Positions 1-11,286 of a stretch of 64,000 nt of DNA are shown here, one piece after another. Numbering within the stretch: the first letter of the stretch is position 1; each line of letters begins with the position of its first letter. A program made the position numbers and the translations under genes. Source of the stretch: Symbiodinium natans (lineage: Eukaryota > Sar > Dinophyceae > Suessiales > Symbiodiniaceae); the NCBI GenBank assembly GCA_905221605.1, contig CAJNDS010002475.1:221001-285000 (forward strand), read 5' to 3'. The notes below the pieces were generated by a model. That model saw only the letters and a list, made by a program, of their open reading frames with translations, was not told the DNA's origin and did not search any database.

Positions 1-58
1 TGGGGGGCCTTTTCTAGGAGATGGGGGGAGGGGGGGGATTTGCGAAATTGGGCGGTGG

Positions 59-127
59 ATTGGGGTTTAGGGCTGGGGATTAGGGGTTTAGGGGCTTAGG
101 GGCTGAGGGGTTCAGGGACTTAGGGGG
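59..127 (+). repeat. degenerate TTTAGGG-like block
   Basis: Irregular GGGTTTAGGG and GGGGCTTAGGGG units, G-rich on the + strand. The first 330 bases hold nothing else I can support. Confidence 0.6.
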
Positions 128-830
128 CGGGGGGGGGTCCCTCACTTTCGTAAACCCGCCAAAAGTCACGCAAGCTTCCGTAGAAGGGGAAACACGAATA
201 GGGGTGAAATTGGGGGGTTCATCCCATGTTAGAAGAAGTGGCAGAGGCATTGTAAAAACGTCAATTCCTCTGCATTTTACTAGGACATGTACAAAAATGC
301 AAAAATTAGGTTGCCATTAGTGGCTACAATCATATTGCGATGTATTTGTGTCCATTAGCGCGCGTTAGCGCTTCTCGTTTGTTTGTGGGTCTTGAGGCTG
401 CAAGGGAACACCAAACTCGGTCGTTTCTTGAAATACAAAGTAGCCCACTAGTCGCCGGTCACTCCTTGATAACCGACAACGATCCTTGCATCCCGTGTTT
501 TGCACGGTTTCTGCTAATGGAGGGGGGTAGCCTCACGCGCCGGGCCAACATCCATGCAAGTTTGTGCGTATTGGACTCGCATTGCCACCTGCAGCTTTGA
601 CGTAAGAAGCGAGGATATTTATAACGCGGAATGAAAAACATACTCGCCCGTTCATAGTGGCCTCAGCCCCCACGCTTTTGCACAGAGACCCTTCACGGAA
701 CTCAGAAGCAGCAACGCAGAAGAAACGGCGCCCATAACTTGTTGCTAAGGGTCCAACCCTTGAGTTTCAGTAGGCCTCCATGCTAAAGCAGACTCACAAC
801 CCTTCTGTGGGCTTTCCCGATACCCAAAAA

Positions 831-949
831 AACCTTAACCCTATAGACCCTAAACCCTATACACCCTAAACCCTATTAAAAAAAAACTATAAACCCTATA
901 ACCCTTATAAATTTCATAAACCCTAAAACCCCATAAACCCTATAAACCC
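831..949 (-). repeat. C-strand telomere-like block (CCCTATA/CCCTAAA)
   Basis: Degenerate CCCTATAAA and CCCTAAA units. A G-strand block starts about 75 bp downstream, making a C-then-G pair. The sequence between about 330 and 830 shows no gene I can support. Confidence 0.7.
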
Positions 950-1023
950 AGAAGTTGAGGTTGATCACATCAAAACCTGGGTCCCGATACTCTTCGAGCT
1001 TCGCAAGCCGCAGCCCTGGCTTC

Positions 1024-1305
1024 GGGTTTGGGGTTTATTGGGTTTAAGGTTTAGATGGTTATAGGGTTTATAGGGTTTATAGGGTTTGTAGGGTCTAGGG
1101 TTTCTAAGGTTTTTAGGGTTTCTAGGGTTTCTAGGGTTTCTAGCGTTTCTAGGGTTTCTAGGGTTTCTAGGGTTTCTAGGGTTTCTAGGGTTTCTAGGGT
1201 TTCTAGGGTTTCTAGGGTTTCTAGGGTTTATAGGGTTTATAGGGCTTATAGGGCTTATAGGGTTTATGGGGCTTAGAGGGTTTAAAGGGTTTATAGGGTT
1301 TCAGG
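1024..1305 (+). repeat. 9-bp minisatellite GGGTTTCTA/GGGTTTATA
   Basis: A G-strand telomere-like block grades into a regular 9-bp tandem array (GGGTTTCTA, about 14 units around 1096-1230) flanked by GGGTTTATA units. The unit looks derived from TTTAGGG by a 2-base insertion. ORFs through it are artefacts. Confidence 0.85.
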
Positions 1306-3300
1306 GCTTGCGGCTCAAGGCAGTTTGGGGGGGCCCAGGAACTTCAGAATTCTGCTCAAGTAGCCCTGCAGCGCCTCTAGTCGTAAGTCCTCAAACGGAA
1401 ACATGCTTAGCCAGTGAGATGGAGGTGGCTCAGATTTCGGTTCCCTTCGCTTTTGCACAGGTCTCGCATCTACGATGGCATCGTCGCAAAGGCTCGGAGC
1501 TTCAGGCTTACAAGGTTTCCACGTCAGGAACTTGGCTTATGGGTTTTCAGGATGTGATGTTTTTCTTTTAAATAAGGATGCAGGTTTAGGGAGCATAAGT
1601 TGAATCTGCGCAATTCGCTTAGGACTCAGCTCGTTCTCTTTTATATATAACATGTAGCACGCTCCTTTACATGTTCAGGTCTGTCGTTTGTTTGGTCGAT
1701 GAAAAGAATCTGGCTCGATTCATTGGCGCGAATGTTCCGCCGACATGCAGAGGTCATCCAAACTATTCGCTTTGGAGTTTGCGCTTCGATGCCTTGTATG
1801 GGTGCCAGAACTGACACACACAAGTAACCGCAAAACCCATGACTCTTGCAATGTTCATGGAAACCCTGTATCCCGAAACCTGAGCTGTGGTGATGGGACA
1901 TAGTTCCAGATTGTTAGGATTGAAGGTCTGTAGGGTCTTTTGAGTTTGGGGTGCACGGCTTGCGCCCTTAACTCGGCACCGACTGCTTTTCATGACTGAG
2001 TCTTTGCTTCAGCGTTGGCCTTGGGGGTGTGCATAACAGCTGCGACAGAACTGCCTTTTGTTTTTCATGATATTTTCAAGCCCTTTTGCACGCACACCGT
2101 ACTACTTCTATAGGTTCACTGCCCCCCTTTCTCTCGTTCGGCGGTTGGTTTCGTTCTTACTTCGTTCAATTGACCACTCACTCCTTTCACTCCTTCGTTA
2201 ATTTGCATTTCAAGTGAACGAAGTGAACGCCCCGCAACAACCGTATCATCCTGGCTGCATCTGTGAGATCATGAACGTACTATCTCCACCTTTAGGAAGC
2301 CTGTCCACCATTCACGTACTACCTTCACTCACAGACTCATTCACAACCACTCCATGAATCTTCTGTCTGTAACCTCTGTCTGTTGGTACTACGAAGTGAT
2401 GGGAACAAGGGAACGCACTAATAATAATAGACAAGGAACGAAGGACGCGTGCTATTATTAGTATTGCGTGAACGTGTGAACGAGCGTAGTGCGGGCTTAT
2501 AATGAGTATATTAGTGTGCCCGCATAATAATTCCCCGGGCCTATATTATTCTTTTCTTACTGCCCGGGCATGCTAATAATAGAATAATAATACAAGGTGA
2601 AGAGAGTGTGTGAATAAGAGAATGAATGAGCCTGCGAATGAATGAACGCAGTGAGCACATGAACAAAACAAGACCAGTGAATGAATGAGATTGGTTTTAT
2701 AAGGAGCGAACTAATGAGCGATCGCATGAAAACAAAACGAATGAAATGAGCGCACGAAGACCAGACAAGAACCCCCATAATATTGAGTCTGTCCTGCGGT
2801 ATTCATCTCTAGACCACATACTTCCTCACAACCACAGGATACATCTAAACCACAACCTCTGTCTCTAGGAGTTAATCTGTTGAGTCGTGAAGGTAACAGC
2901 CAGGATGGGAGAATGAGGTGAAAAGGGCCAAATAATAAGTCCTTTAAAGGGGCCCTTTTCATCTCCCTCATTCGTGCGGTTAACAGGTTCATGATGACAC
3001 GGGTGAACAGGAAAGGGGGATTTCTTGGTCATTTAGTACTAACTCTGTCTAGAAAGTGTACCAGCCAAGATTACAGGTATACCAGCATGGCATGGGCGAT
3101 AAGGCCCTTTATAGGGATCCTGGTACTGTCTTACAGCCTGCACCCCGCCGACGTTTTGCGGTTGCCTCGGATTCGTATCGGCTCCGAGCCATCTCCTGAA
3201 ATCCTCTTCTGTTGCGACATTTGATTGCCAGAGGCTCGAAGCCCTCAGCCCTGAACCAGGAACCGTTCTGAGGCACCCCGAACCTCAAACAGAACTCAAG
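1306..3300. other. no clear gene; quasi-repetitive 2.1-3.0 kb
   Basis: One weak exon-like island follows a TTTTGCACAG acceptor near 1459. From about 2100 to 2990 the sequence is made of degenerate AATGAATGAACG and GAACGAAGTGAACG words with several short inverted repeats, for example GAATGAGGTGAAAAGGGCC near 2911 against its complement near 2951-2974. No gene can be supported. Confidence 0.4.
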
Positions 3301-3314
3301 CGTTTTGTTGTCAG

Positions 3315-3387
3315 GAGTGGGGGCCAGACGAAGAGGAGCTTATCAACCTGCAAAGCTATGAGGCCGGTTTCGGCGGCGGCGGTGTTG
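3315..3387 (+). CDS. putative exon, acidic/Gly-rich, unknown protein
   Basis: The island begins after the acceptor GTTTTGTTGTCAG and ends at the donor GTAAGG, a canonical GT-AG pair. It reads EWGPDEEELINLQSYEAGFG and then a run of glycines. The acidic, low-stop reading with both splice sites is why I call it. Family unknown. Phase does not match the island at 3686, so at least one exon is missing between them. Confidence 0.45.
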
Positions 3388-3506
3388 GTAAGGACTGTTT
3401 GCATAAGGAATGAAACGCGTGAGCATGGACGGACCAGGAGGCTCGACAGGAGAAGTGTAGGCTTCCATCCCAAGCACTCCTGCTATTTCTCCGGACTCTT
3501 AACCTC

Positions 3507-3561
3507 AACCCACCTCAAAGCCCCAAACCCACCTCAAAGCCCCTCAAACCCACCTCAAAGA
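3507..3561 (+). repeat. short tandem repeat AACCCACCTCAAAGCCCC
   Basis: About three imperfect copies of a 19-20 bp C-rich unit. Confidence 0.6.
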
Positions 3562-3685
3562 CCACCCTTAACCCCTTTTGAACTCAAAGATGTGAGGCCC
3601 AGTTTCCACTTCACCAGACCGGCGAAGAGGCGAAGAAGGGGTTGATAACTGGCTGGTTGCCAGTAATGCTGTTTTTGGGAGCCAG

Positions 3686-3817
3686 GTCTTCTTTGACTTC
3701 AATTCAAGCTGTGTGACCTGCCCTCTAGGGTATGAAGAAGGGAAGAAAGGCAGGGTGAAAAGCATGGCACGCAGAGTTCCCGTAGCCCTGTTGGGCTTTA
3801 AACGGCCAGGTGTCTAA
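3686..3817 (+). CDS. putative terminal exon, Cys-containing basic protein
   Basis: Open frame of 43 codons ending in TAA after a TTTTTGGGAGCCAG acceptor. It begins VFFDFNSSCVTCPLGYEEGK and continues with a basic C-terminus ending KRPGV. The CxxC pair is visible, but no family is recognised. The stop makes it a candidate last exon. Confidence 0.4.
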   Translation, partial: VFFDFNSSCVTCPLGYEEGKKGRVKSMARRVPVALLGFKRPGV

Positions 3818-3847
3818 GCAGAAAACTTGGCAGAGTTCAGGCTTGAG

Positions 3848-4022
3848 GGGTAGGGTTTAAGGGCTCAAGGGTTTAAGCGTTTTTGGGTTTGCGGGTTTAC
3901 GGGCTTAAGGGTTAACGGGTTGAAGGGTTCAAGGTTGTAAGGGTTCAAGGGTTTAAGGGTTCAGGCTTTCAGGGTTCAAGGGTTTAAGGGTTTAAGGGTA
4001 TGGGGGTGTAAGGGTTTAGGGT
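3848..4022 (+). repeat. degenerate G-strand telomere-like block
   Basis: Mixed GGGTTTAAG, GGGTTCAAG and GGGTTTACG units. Confidence 0.7.
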
Positions 4023-4221
4023 CGAGGTTGTAAATGTTTTCTTGTTATCCGATCTAATCCCCTAAAGGGGGATGTAGTGTACCCCATTCCCTCATTCCCT
4101 ACTAACAAACAAACAGTAAGAAAGGACTCGCTTGCAAGTGGCAACAACAAGAGCAACAAGCAGGAATTAGGGGAAGCCGTTGACGTGGAACCGACCGAGG
4201 CTCTAGTTGATGTCACCTCTT

Positions 4222-4294
4222 CAACCCTAAACCCTAAACCCTAAACCCGAAACCCGAAACCCGAAACCCTAAACCCTAAACCCTAAACCCTAAA
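4222..4294 (-). repeat. (CCCTAAA)n array with CCCGAAA variants
   Basis: About ten heptamers. It is the C half of a C-then-G pair with the block at 4354. The 59-bp spacer carries a hairpin, CAGCATCGG (4323-4331) with CCGATGCTG (4346-4354). Confidence 0.9.
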
Positions 4295-4353
4295 GTCGGG
4301 AACTGCCGGACAGGAGGAGCGCCCAGCATCGGTGGCCTCCTCCGCCCGATGCT

Positions 4354-4447
4354 GAGGTTTAGGTTTAGGGTTCAGGGTTCTGGGTTCAGGGTTTAGGGTT
4401 TAGGGTTCAGGGTTCAGGTTTCAGGGTTTAGGGTTTAGGGTTTAGTT
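4354..4447 (+). repeat. TTTAGGG/TTCAGGG array
   Basis: G-strand heptamers with TTCAGGG variants. Confidence 0.9.
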
Positions 4448-4780
4448 TAGCTTCAAGTTTAGGATTTTGATGGTTTGAGGCTTTGAGGGCTTGAGGGTTT
4501 CACGGCTTTGGGTTTGGGGTTGTAGGCGCCTGATGATCATTTTCAGGGTTCGGTGTTTTTCGAGTTTCTGGGTTTTTGGTTTTATTTGTCAATGTTTTGG
4601 GGGCTTTAATCTGGGTTTGGGGCGTGATCTCTGTTTTACTGTTTTGGGTTTTTTAGGGGCTTTAGGCTGAAGTGTTTTGGGAGCTTTAGGTCTACTGAAC
4701 ACAAAAGGCTGGCGTCCCTGTGGCCCGGCCCTGTGCTCGCACCCAGGTGCAAGGACGTGAGCCCACGGCAAGGGTACATG

Positions 4781-4881
4781 TTGGGATGTTCCCCCTTGTA
4801 CTAGTAGGGATGATAAGAGGGGGTAGTTTCATCCTATTGAATCCCTTTTCAGGACTCTTAGTAGAAGGGGGAACATCCGAA
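4781..4881. mobile_element. MITE family A, copy 1 (8-bp TSD)
   Basis: The 101-bp palindromic element starts TTGGGATGTTCCCCCTTGTA and ends with the near-perfect complement. It is flanked by perfect 8-bp duplications GGTACATG (4773-4780 and 4882-4889). The TIRs match at about 21 of 23 positions. The 8-bp TSD suggests hAT-like mobilisation (inference). Confidence 0.85.
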
Positions 4882-5277
4882 GGTACATGCGCCAATCTTC
4901 GGAGCCATCAGGCAACTCTCAAGAACGGTTCCAGAGCCCCAGCGCGAGCTACTGCCGATCTGCTTTGACCAAACCTGATCTCAGCTACAGACCAAGTTAG
5001 AATGTTGTTTATCGCGATAACAAACATTCAAATTTGCTTTCATAACTTTGACCCTAAACCCAGTCTGCAGTGCCACTTCACCTGCCCCCCCCCCCCCCCA
5101 AAAGCCTTGAAAATCCCTTGCAGACCCTTGGGCCCCAGGGTTTTTAGATCGCGGGGCCCCAAGTTTCTTGCACAAAACTCAGAAGATCCAACGAATTGTG
5201 GTCTTGTGCTTTCGGGGGTCAGAAACCCGAAACCCCAAAAACCCTACAAGTCAGAACTTTCTTTGCCTTTTTTTCAG

Positions 5278-5338
5278 TCTGGACCGAGGCCAGTGGAAAG
5301 TCCGCCAGGGCAAGGACCGACCTATACAGGGAAGCAAC
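5278..5338 (+). CDS. putative exon, unknown protein
   Basis: Follows a strong acceptor (CTTTGCCTTTTTTTCAG). One frame reads WTEASGKSARARTDLYREAT. It runs into a diverged family B MITE, which would lie in the next intron. Confidence 0.35.
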
Positions 5339-5443
5339 CGGGGTCGGAATCACTGCTACCAGTATTCCCTTATTCTGGTTCCTAATATGCTTTTGCTTTA
5401 CAAACTCACACACCCTGTTCCAATCATTCAGGCCGCTTTTTAA
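5338..5443. mobile_element. MITE family B, diverged copy
   Basis: GGTCGGAATCACTG...GTATTCCCTT...CATTCAGGCC matches the family B pattern with divergence. Confidence 0.45.
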
Positions 5444-5803
5444 AGAAGTTTGGGAGAATGCAAATTACTCCAGCACCCAATGGGGTCGTAGACCGTGTTT
5501 TAAGTCCACAGCGGCAGATCAAGGTTAGCTAGAACGCTTTTTCATCTTGAAGCCAGGTTTTGCGTTGAAAAAGAAATATCTTCAATGTAGATCTTTTTAT
5601 TTCTAGTTGCAGCTTGTTGCGTTCAATTAGGTTGAGTTTTGATCAAAGCGTGATGTTTTGTCTTGAGTAGCTACGTAAAGGACACAACATACACATCAAC
5701 ATGACTGCTACTTGGAACTTAGGTAGCATAAAGCTATCTTCGTCAAAAGACTAGCGCCGCATGTAATACAGCTAATGGTATTCCCTTGTGGTTCCTTTAT
5801 ATT

Positions 5804-5911
5804 TATATAGCGGTCGGAATAACTACTAATAGGATTTCTTAGGGTCCCTTTATACTTATACTCTATTGACCCCCCAAAACCCTATTCTAATTATTCAGGC
5901 CCCTATAGTAG
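5804..5911. mobile_element. MITE family B, with adjoining partial copy
   Basis: TATAGCGGTCGGAATAACT at the left and TTATTCAGGCCCCTATA at the right. Immediately upstream (about 5773-5803) lies a fragment, TAATGGTATTCCCTTGTGG, that repeats the interior of the family, so a second copy is nested or tandem. Confidence 0.7.
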
Positions 5912-6194
5912 GGTTCTCTCCAGGGCTTCGGACCGGCGCAGGGGAGAAGCTGAGCTCCCCAGGCTTTCAAGGACACCCGAACAAGCAGCACTAATACCAT
6001 GAACAAGCATCTAGGGAACAACAAATCCCCCCATAACATGGCCGAACTTTGAGGCCACCGAACACAACGGTCCAGGCGCAAATCCCCACGACCAAATGAT
6101 AGGGGGTTGAATCTTGGATGCTTGGGATTAGGGTTTAAGGCCCTAAACCTTAACTCGATCAGATATCAGTGCAGGAAGAAAGAGAAGACGGCAG

Positions 6195-6266
6195 GGAAGG
6201 CCGGCCGGTTCCTGCGAGGGTGTGAACGAAGTGCTCAAACGTGGAGCACTCAAGAACGAGAACCTG
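6195..6266 (+). CDS. putative exon, unknown protein
   Basis: Bounded by a GGCAG acceptor and a canonical GTGAGT donor. The 72 bp are phase 0 at both ends and read GRPAGSCEGVNEVLKRGALK then NENL. No family recognised. Confidence 0.45.
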
Positions 6267-6637
6267 GTGAGTCTCTACACTCTTCAAGACAGTTGAAGCC
6301 TTTGTGTTCATCGTGTGGGAATGTGTGGAAGTGATAGGATCCCGAACCCCAACTAACGGCTGGCCGGAAAGTATCGGCACTACGGCCCGAGCCATTGCCC
6401 TTCAAGCAAAGGGTGTTCAGTCTCGTAGAAGCCTGAAATCCGAAGCCCGAACCTCGATGCTGAAGCCCCTGCCAGGCATCCCGAAACAGCAGCCGTAGCC
6501 TGCGAAGCGACAGCCAGTCTTCGCTGGGCAGCGAGAGGTCCGAAAGGGTGGGGTAGAAGTTTCCAGCGTGTGGACCAGGAGGTTCTCGTCAGCTTGAGGT
6601 CTCAACTGAGTCTCAGTCATGAAAACCATGTCCGCAG

Positions 6638-6760
6638 TTCTGCAAAGCGAGCATGTGCGCGTAGAGACCCAAGCAATGCTAGCACTCGGAACAATGCAAA
6701 AGTTGGCATTCTCTCATGGGTCTAAGGCAAGGGAAGTTTTGTTGGCGCTTACACAAAAAC
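6638..6760 (+). CDS. putative helical exon, unknown protein
   Basis: After a TCCGCAG acceptor the frame reads LQSEHVRVETQAMLALGTMQ and continues as amphipathic helix (KLAFSHGSKAREVLLALTQK). The look is of helical-repeat protein, but no family can be named. The 3' boundary is uncertain. Confidence 0.4.
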
Positions 6761-7564
6761 TTGCCCAAGGTACTTGTCGGTCCGCGACCGCTGCCGTTCT
6801 GCCCGTGTGCACGACTTCTTCCCGTGTGCGCGACAAGTGCTTGCGACAAAGTGAAGATTTGATTTAAACATTTAGCCCAACAGACAGGAAATACTAGAGC
6901 ATTGCAAGCATGCGTCAGGAACACGCGTGCGCGCGCCCACACACACACACACATCATCTCCGAATGCGTTGATATTAAACCATAGCCCCGGCTGTTCTCA
7001 TCTAACTGCTTGTAAGTGGCAGTTCTGGGTAGATGAGGTCGAAGGGAGCGCTTTTCCTCATTTTTTCGGATCAAAGGCAGGTCTTGAACTTTTTTAACAC
7101 CTAAACCATCCTAAACCGAATCCTACATGGCGAATGCGACTTACGGAATGAACCCCCTGGAGCTGACAGATTCTCAAAGCCTTTCCAGGTCGCAAGTGCG
7201 AGATGAAAGTTTCTATCATCCTTGTACCTGAAAAGGTTTGCCTAAATAGCTGGGGCTGCAGGTTCCAGGTAGAACAATGCTTGCGAGATGCTCAGACTCT
7301 ACCCTTGTCCCGAGGAGCCATGCTTCACGACGCTAGGCTCAGAGCGCGGTGCCCGGAACTGGTGGGGCACTGACACTTGTTTCTTGCCGATCTCAAATGA
7401 GCTTAGGGTCTTTCATGAGCTATGCCATAACTTCTATCGTTTGGTGTGTCTCAGCATAGGGTTTTGTCGAGGGCTAGTTTCGGGAAGAGCCTGTCCTTGC
7501 TTGTATATTTGTGCATTTCTCAGCACATGCTCCGACAGCAAGGCCATCATTAGAAGTCTTGGCT

Positions 7565-7608
7565 TCCCCTAAACCCTAACCCCTAAAACCTTAACCCTAA
7601 ACCCCACT
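7565..7608 (-). repeat. short C-strand telomere-like block
   Basis: CCCTAAACCCTAACCCCTAAAACC. Confidence 0.75.
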
Positions 7609-7884
7609 AAGGACCTGCATGACTGCCGGGTCTCACCGTCATCGAAGCTTCCCCTTACGTCCTGTCAAGGATTGCCGAATAGTTTGCCGAACTGTTGAGG
7701 TAAAAGCCCGGAATACATAGCATCGGTGTAATATGACATCCACACATCTCCACAATGGTGGAGCAGAAGCCAGAAGGGTCTGGAAAAAGAGACGCTTCAG
7801 GCTAGCAGTTTCACCACATGACTTATTGTTATGCTATCCTTTCCCAATTACAAGTAGCAATGAAAGTAGCAGACGACTTGACTG

Positions 7885-8185
7885 AGGTGGGTGGTAGCAG
7901 CAGTGGTGGCATTGCTGGTGGTGGCAGTAGTGGCGGTTGTGCTTTTGCAGCAGCACCATCGACCAATGACCAACGACTACGACAACAACTACGACGACTG
8001 CCACTAGTAGAGCAGTGGCAGCAGTGGTAGTGGTAGTCAGTAGTAGTGTGTAGTGGTGTGGTGGTAGTAGTGGCAGTGGTGGCAGTGGTGGTTCTAGCAA
8101 TAGTAGGCGTCGTCGTTGCAATGGTAGTAGTAGCAGTTATTGTGGTAGTGGTGGCAGTGCACAAGCAACAGCAGCAGTAGCACTT
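7885..8185 (+). repeat. GGT/AGT/AAC triplet-rich low-complexity tract
   Basis: Irregular GTAGTGGTGG and GCAGCAGTAG triplets. Long ORFs in several frames (poly-Thr on the minus strand) are composition artefacts. Confidence 0.7.
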
Positions 8186-8411
8186 GCAGTAACTTTGCAT
8201 GCTCAGAGATTATTTCGCAGTCTCACCCGCAATCGAAGGCCAACATGTCTTTGGCTGCTGAGTAAAACGGTCTGAACTCATCAGGGCTCCACGGAGCTAC
8301 TGCTGGTGCATGCTGGTATCTGTTTGTGCTGCTTCCGGACACTTGGGAGTTTCCTGGTTGTCTTTCGGACACTGACAGGGTGGACCCTTTTCCGAGGAGA
8401 TGTGTGCCCCA

Positions 8412-8530
8412 AACATCGGGGCATCTTCCAGGTTGCTGCGTCATCTGGGTAGGTCATCTGTCTGGCCCTCATAGCATCCGTAGAAAGGCTCTCAACCCGC
8501 ACTCGCATCCGTATAGTCCGCCACTGGACC
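8412..8530 (-). CDS. putative minus-strand exon, Arg-rich
   Basis: On the minus strand it follows a GAGGAGCTCAG acceptor and reads VQWRTIRMRVRVESLSTDAM then RARQMTYPDDAATWK. Together with the islands at 8566 and 9005 it suggests one minus-strand gene. Confidence 0.4.
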
Positions 8531-8565
8531 TGAGCTCCTCGGCTTAGGGCTGTCAATTCTGACAC

Positions 8566-8640
8566 CTTTCTACGAGGATCCGATGCGCATCGTCCGCTTT
8601 GGCATCGAGCACCCTGAGGTCGATGGCCTCAGCAGAGATT
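8566..8640 (-). CDS. putative minus-strand exon
   Basis: Acceptor CTCGCCCCCAG, donor GTGTCA. It reads ISAEAIDLRVLDAKADDAHR then ILVE. The frame stays open upstream to about 8753, so the exon could be longer. Confidence 0.45.
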
Positions 8641-8798
8641 CTGGGGGCGAGCGGCGGCAGGGGTCCAGGGTGTTGCAGGGGGTTTACGTCGGGCTTCTCG
8701 GGCTTCAGGCAGGTGCACCACCCCCATAGCAGGATCTCAACATCCCGAAGCATCCCTTAACCGTAAACTGCAAAGACCGAGACCCTGAGTTCCCCCCA

Positions 8799-8860
8799 AA
8801 TATAGGGAGCGGAATAATTACGAGTAGTATTCCTTCTGGTCCCTTTATAAATAAAGACTG
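8799..8860. mobile_element. MITE family B fragment
   Basis: TATAGGGAGCGGAATAATTA then GTAGTATTCC. It is truncated by, or fused to, the family C copy that follows. It lies in the presumed intron of the minus-strand gene. Confidence 0.6.
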
Positions 8861-8878
8861 TAACCCCTCCCCCTCCCA

Positions 8879-8991
8879 ACCGTTTCCGAAAACAGGGGTA
8901 CCCTTTTGGGGGGGGGGGCGGGGATCCCTTAAAGGGATAGAATATTCTATTTGGGGTATACAAGGGGGTACCAGTATTTCGGGAAACCCAT
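8879..8991. mobile_element. MITE family C, diverged copy
   Basis: Left end CGTTTCCGAAAACAGGGGTA, right end GTATTTCGGGAAACCC. It contains a 12-base G run (8909-8920). Confidence 0.6.
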
Positions 8992-9004
8992 GTAAATCCC
9001 TCAC

Positions 9005-9062
9005 CTGGAAAGTACTGGTCGAGGGTGACGGTCGTGGCTGGGCCGCCGTGGCGCTGACACGC
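9005..9062 (-). CDS. putative minus-strand exon
   Basis: Acceptor GCTGTCTTGTCCAG and donor GTGAGG are both canonical. One frame reads ACQRHGGPATTVTLDQYFP. Family unknown. Confidence 0.45.
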
Positions 9063-9132
9063 CTGGACAAGACAGCCGAGGCCGCAAAGCCAGGGGCCCA
9101 GGATGCGGGAGCTCGAGTGGGGTATCCGGTAG

Positions 9133-9215
9133 AGTTTAGGGTTTAGGATTGGGGTTTAGGGTTTAGAGTTTAGGGTTTGGGTTTTGGGGTTTGGGGGTTT
9201 GGGGTTTGGGGCTGA
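9133..9215 (+). repeat. TTTAGGG to TTTGGGG telomere-like block
   Basis: G-strand heptamers grading into TTTGGGG. Confidence 0.85.
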
Positions 9216-9411
9216 AGGTCTCTGTTTTGGGCTTTGGGGGACGGCTTCTCAGAGCGTAGGGTTTGGGCAGAGGCTGCACGGCAACTTGCACTTTGGCGTG
9301 CTGTGTGTGTTGTTTGTGCAGCTTCTGAGTAGTAGAGATTTGCCTGAGTAGGGTGAGTAATTATGGCACTGACTGAGAGGGCGAGCGAAAACTACGTTTC
9401 GGCCGCTTCAG

Positions 9412-9591
9412 CATGGACCACACGACGCAGCAGCGCTCGAGAGTTGCACATGGGAGCTGTCACAGCTCAAGTGCCACATGGGCGACATAGCTTTCATCCC
9501 GGTGCTATCAGTTTTGAGCTCCCCCAGCGTGGACCGTGACTTGCTTAGCAGCGCAGCAGGTCGCTGGACTGATGGTGCCACACTCACCTAG
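9412..9591 (+). CDS. putative terminal exon, unknown protein
   Basis: After GGCCGCTTCAG the frame is open for 59 codons to TAG. It reads HGPHDAAALESCTWELSQLK then CHMGDIAFIPVLSVLSS. No family recognised. Confidence 0.35.
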   Translation, partial: HGPHDAAALESCTWELSQLKCHMGDIAFIPVLSVLSSPSVDRDLLSSAAGRWTDGATLT

Positions 9592-9688
9592 AGACAAGAG
9601 CCAGATGCACGCAATGCCTTCATGAGCAATCTTCAAAACCTTAACAGCTTACAATCTATACCCTAGTCCAAGGCCCGCTCCAATCCCC

Positions 9689-9714
9689 ACTATTATATAT
9701 ATATATACATAATG

Positions 9715-9746
<32 letters not shown>

Positions 9747-9751
9747 TATAT
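9689..9751. repeat. (TA)n microsatellite
   Basis: Alternating TA with a few interruptions. Confidence 0.9.
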
Positions 9752-9845
9752 TTTATACATGCATGCAAACTCTGTAGGCTTTGCCCACCAAGGCTTGCGG
9801 CCGGCCCAGACGGTCAGACGCCGCGGCTCCAGAGATCCCGAGCGT

Positions 9846-9851
9846 GTTTTT

Positions 9852-9882
<31 letters not shown>

Positions 9883-9885
9883 GGG
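9846..9885 (+). repeat. poly-T/poly-G homopolymer junction
   Basis: A run of about 15 T is followed by about 25 G. Length is likely unreliable in any assembly. Confidence 0.9.
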
Positions 9886-10388
9886 ACATGGGCTTTATAT
9901 GTGGTGTATGTGAAGTTTGCTTGGGGTTTGGGGTTTGTAGCTGAGCCGATAAAGATCGCGAATCGTTTTTTTTTCAGTATCCAAGACTGTATCTATTCGT
10001 ATCGTCACTCATCTACTCGTGTGTCACGGAGTCTTCAGTCTTGTATACATTCGAAATTCTGCACGTGCAGCTTCTCGCTTACAAGAATCCAAAACAATCT
10101 TCAGTAGGGACTCCACCAACAAATTTCGGAGAAGGGACACCCCCCCAATAAATGCAAAAAGTAGAAGCAAGGCAACATGAGCAATTCGTGTATTGAAGAA
10201 GGCGAATGGCACTGTCAGATCAGTAGCGTCATGGCAAGTCTCTTCCTGTATCAGTAGTCATGGTAGGAGTGGCGGTAGTGGTGGCAAACGTAGCTGCAGT
10301 GGTTGTGATGATAGTAGTCTTTGAGGCCATGGCCTAGTGGGTGTGGTACGAGTGGTTGTGACTCCCTTGGGTTGCGGTTGTTTTGGGT

Positions 10389-10389
10389 G

Positions 10390-10421
<32 letters not shown>

Positions 10422-10440
10422 TGGGTGTGTGTGTGTGTGT
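10389..10440 (+). repeat. (GTGC)n/(GT)n microsatellite
   Basis: Tetranucleotide GTGC grading into GT. Confidence 0.9.
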
Positions 10441-10518
10441 ATCCCGAAATACAAAGGGCCAGCAGGTGTCTGCAATTCATTCAAATCAGTAGCCATCCCC
10501 TTCGACCTTATCCTGCAG

Positions 10519-10613
10519 TCGAGCCTGGTCTTGCAAGCTGGGGGACGCCGGGGGAGTATGTATTCGGTTACGGTTCCCACTCGAAGACGCCACCTGTTCG
10601 CCGTGAAATCTAG
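10519..10613 (+). CDS. putative terminal exon
   Basis: After CTTATCCTGCAG the frame reads VEPGLASWGTPGEYVFGYGS then HSKTPPVRREI and stops at TAG. It looks like a protein C-terminus; family unknown. Confidence 0.4.
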
Positions 10614-11286
10614 CTGCAGACAGTGCTTGTGACAGCATGTTCCCTTACATCCCGAATTTCAGCTTCCGATTCTCGCCTTGTTTTCGGAAGCGGCTCTGAT
10701 CAGAAGTAAATTGGACCGGCAGTGTCTAAAGTACCTAAACATTCGTATCCATTAAGCTGTGCTGAGTGCAGAGCTCTATTCCTATTTGACCATATTCATT
10801 CTTTCTGTTCGCATCTTTTTGTGTTTGTTTGTGCACAAGAAACAGGAAGTATCGGAACTTCTGAGCTTGCTCTCACCACAGCAAAGAATGCACTTTGTGT
10901 TGCACGCAACGCTAAATGCAAATAGTGTCTGGTTTTGGAAACCCCCACCAGCCGCAAGACGAAACATAGATACAGCCTTTGATCTCTGAGTCCTGGATCT
11001 CCAGCGCTTTAGAGAAGAGTTAGAAATTTGCTTAAGATTCCGACCTTCATTGGTTGATGTGTGGCACATGTTGAGCTTCTTTTTGAAGCCGGCAAGGAAC
11101 CTAAGCAACTCTTGTTCAACACATGCCATGGTCCAGCCTTGACAAGCCTTGAGGCCTTGTGGCTACCAGACATTGCGCTACGTTGCGCACGCCTGCGCAA
11201 AGGCCCTTGGATTTGGGAGCTGTAGGGGTATGGTTGTGCCATGAAACATCACGGCAACATCAACATTCTGACCCTTGTCGCCGCAG

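Noticed and set aside
7829-8200. Thr-rich ORF (123 codons, minus)
   Set aside because: Triplet low-complexity tract; other frames are equally open.
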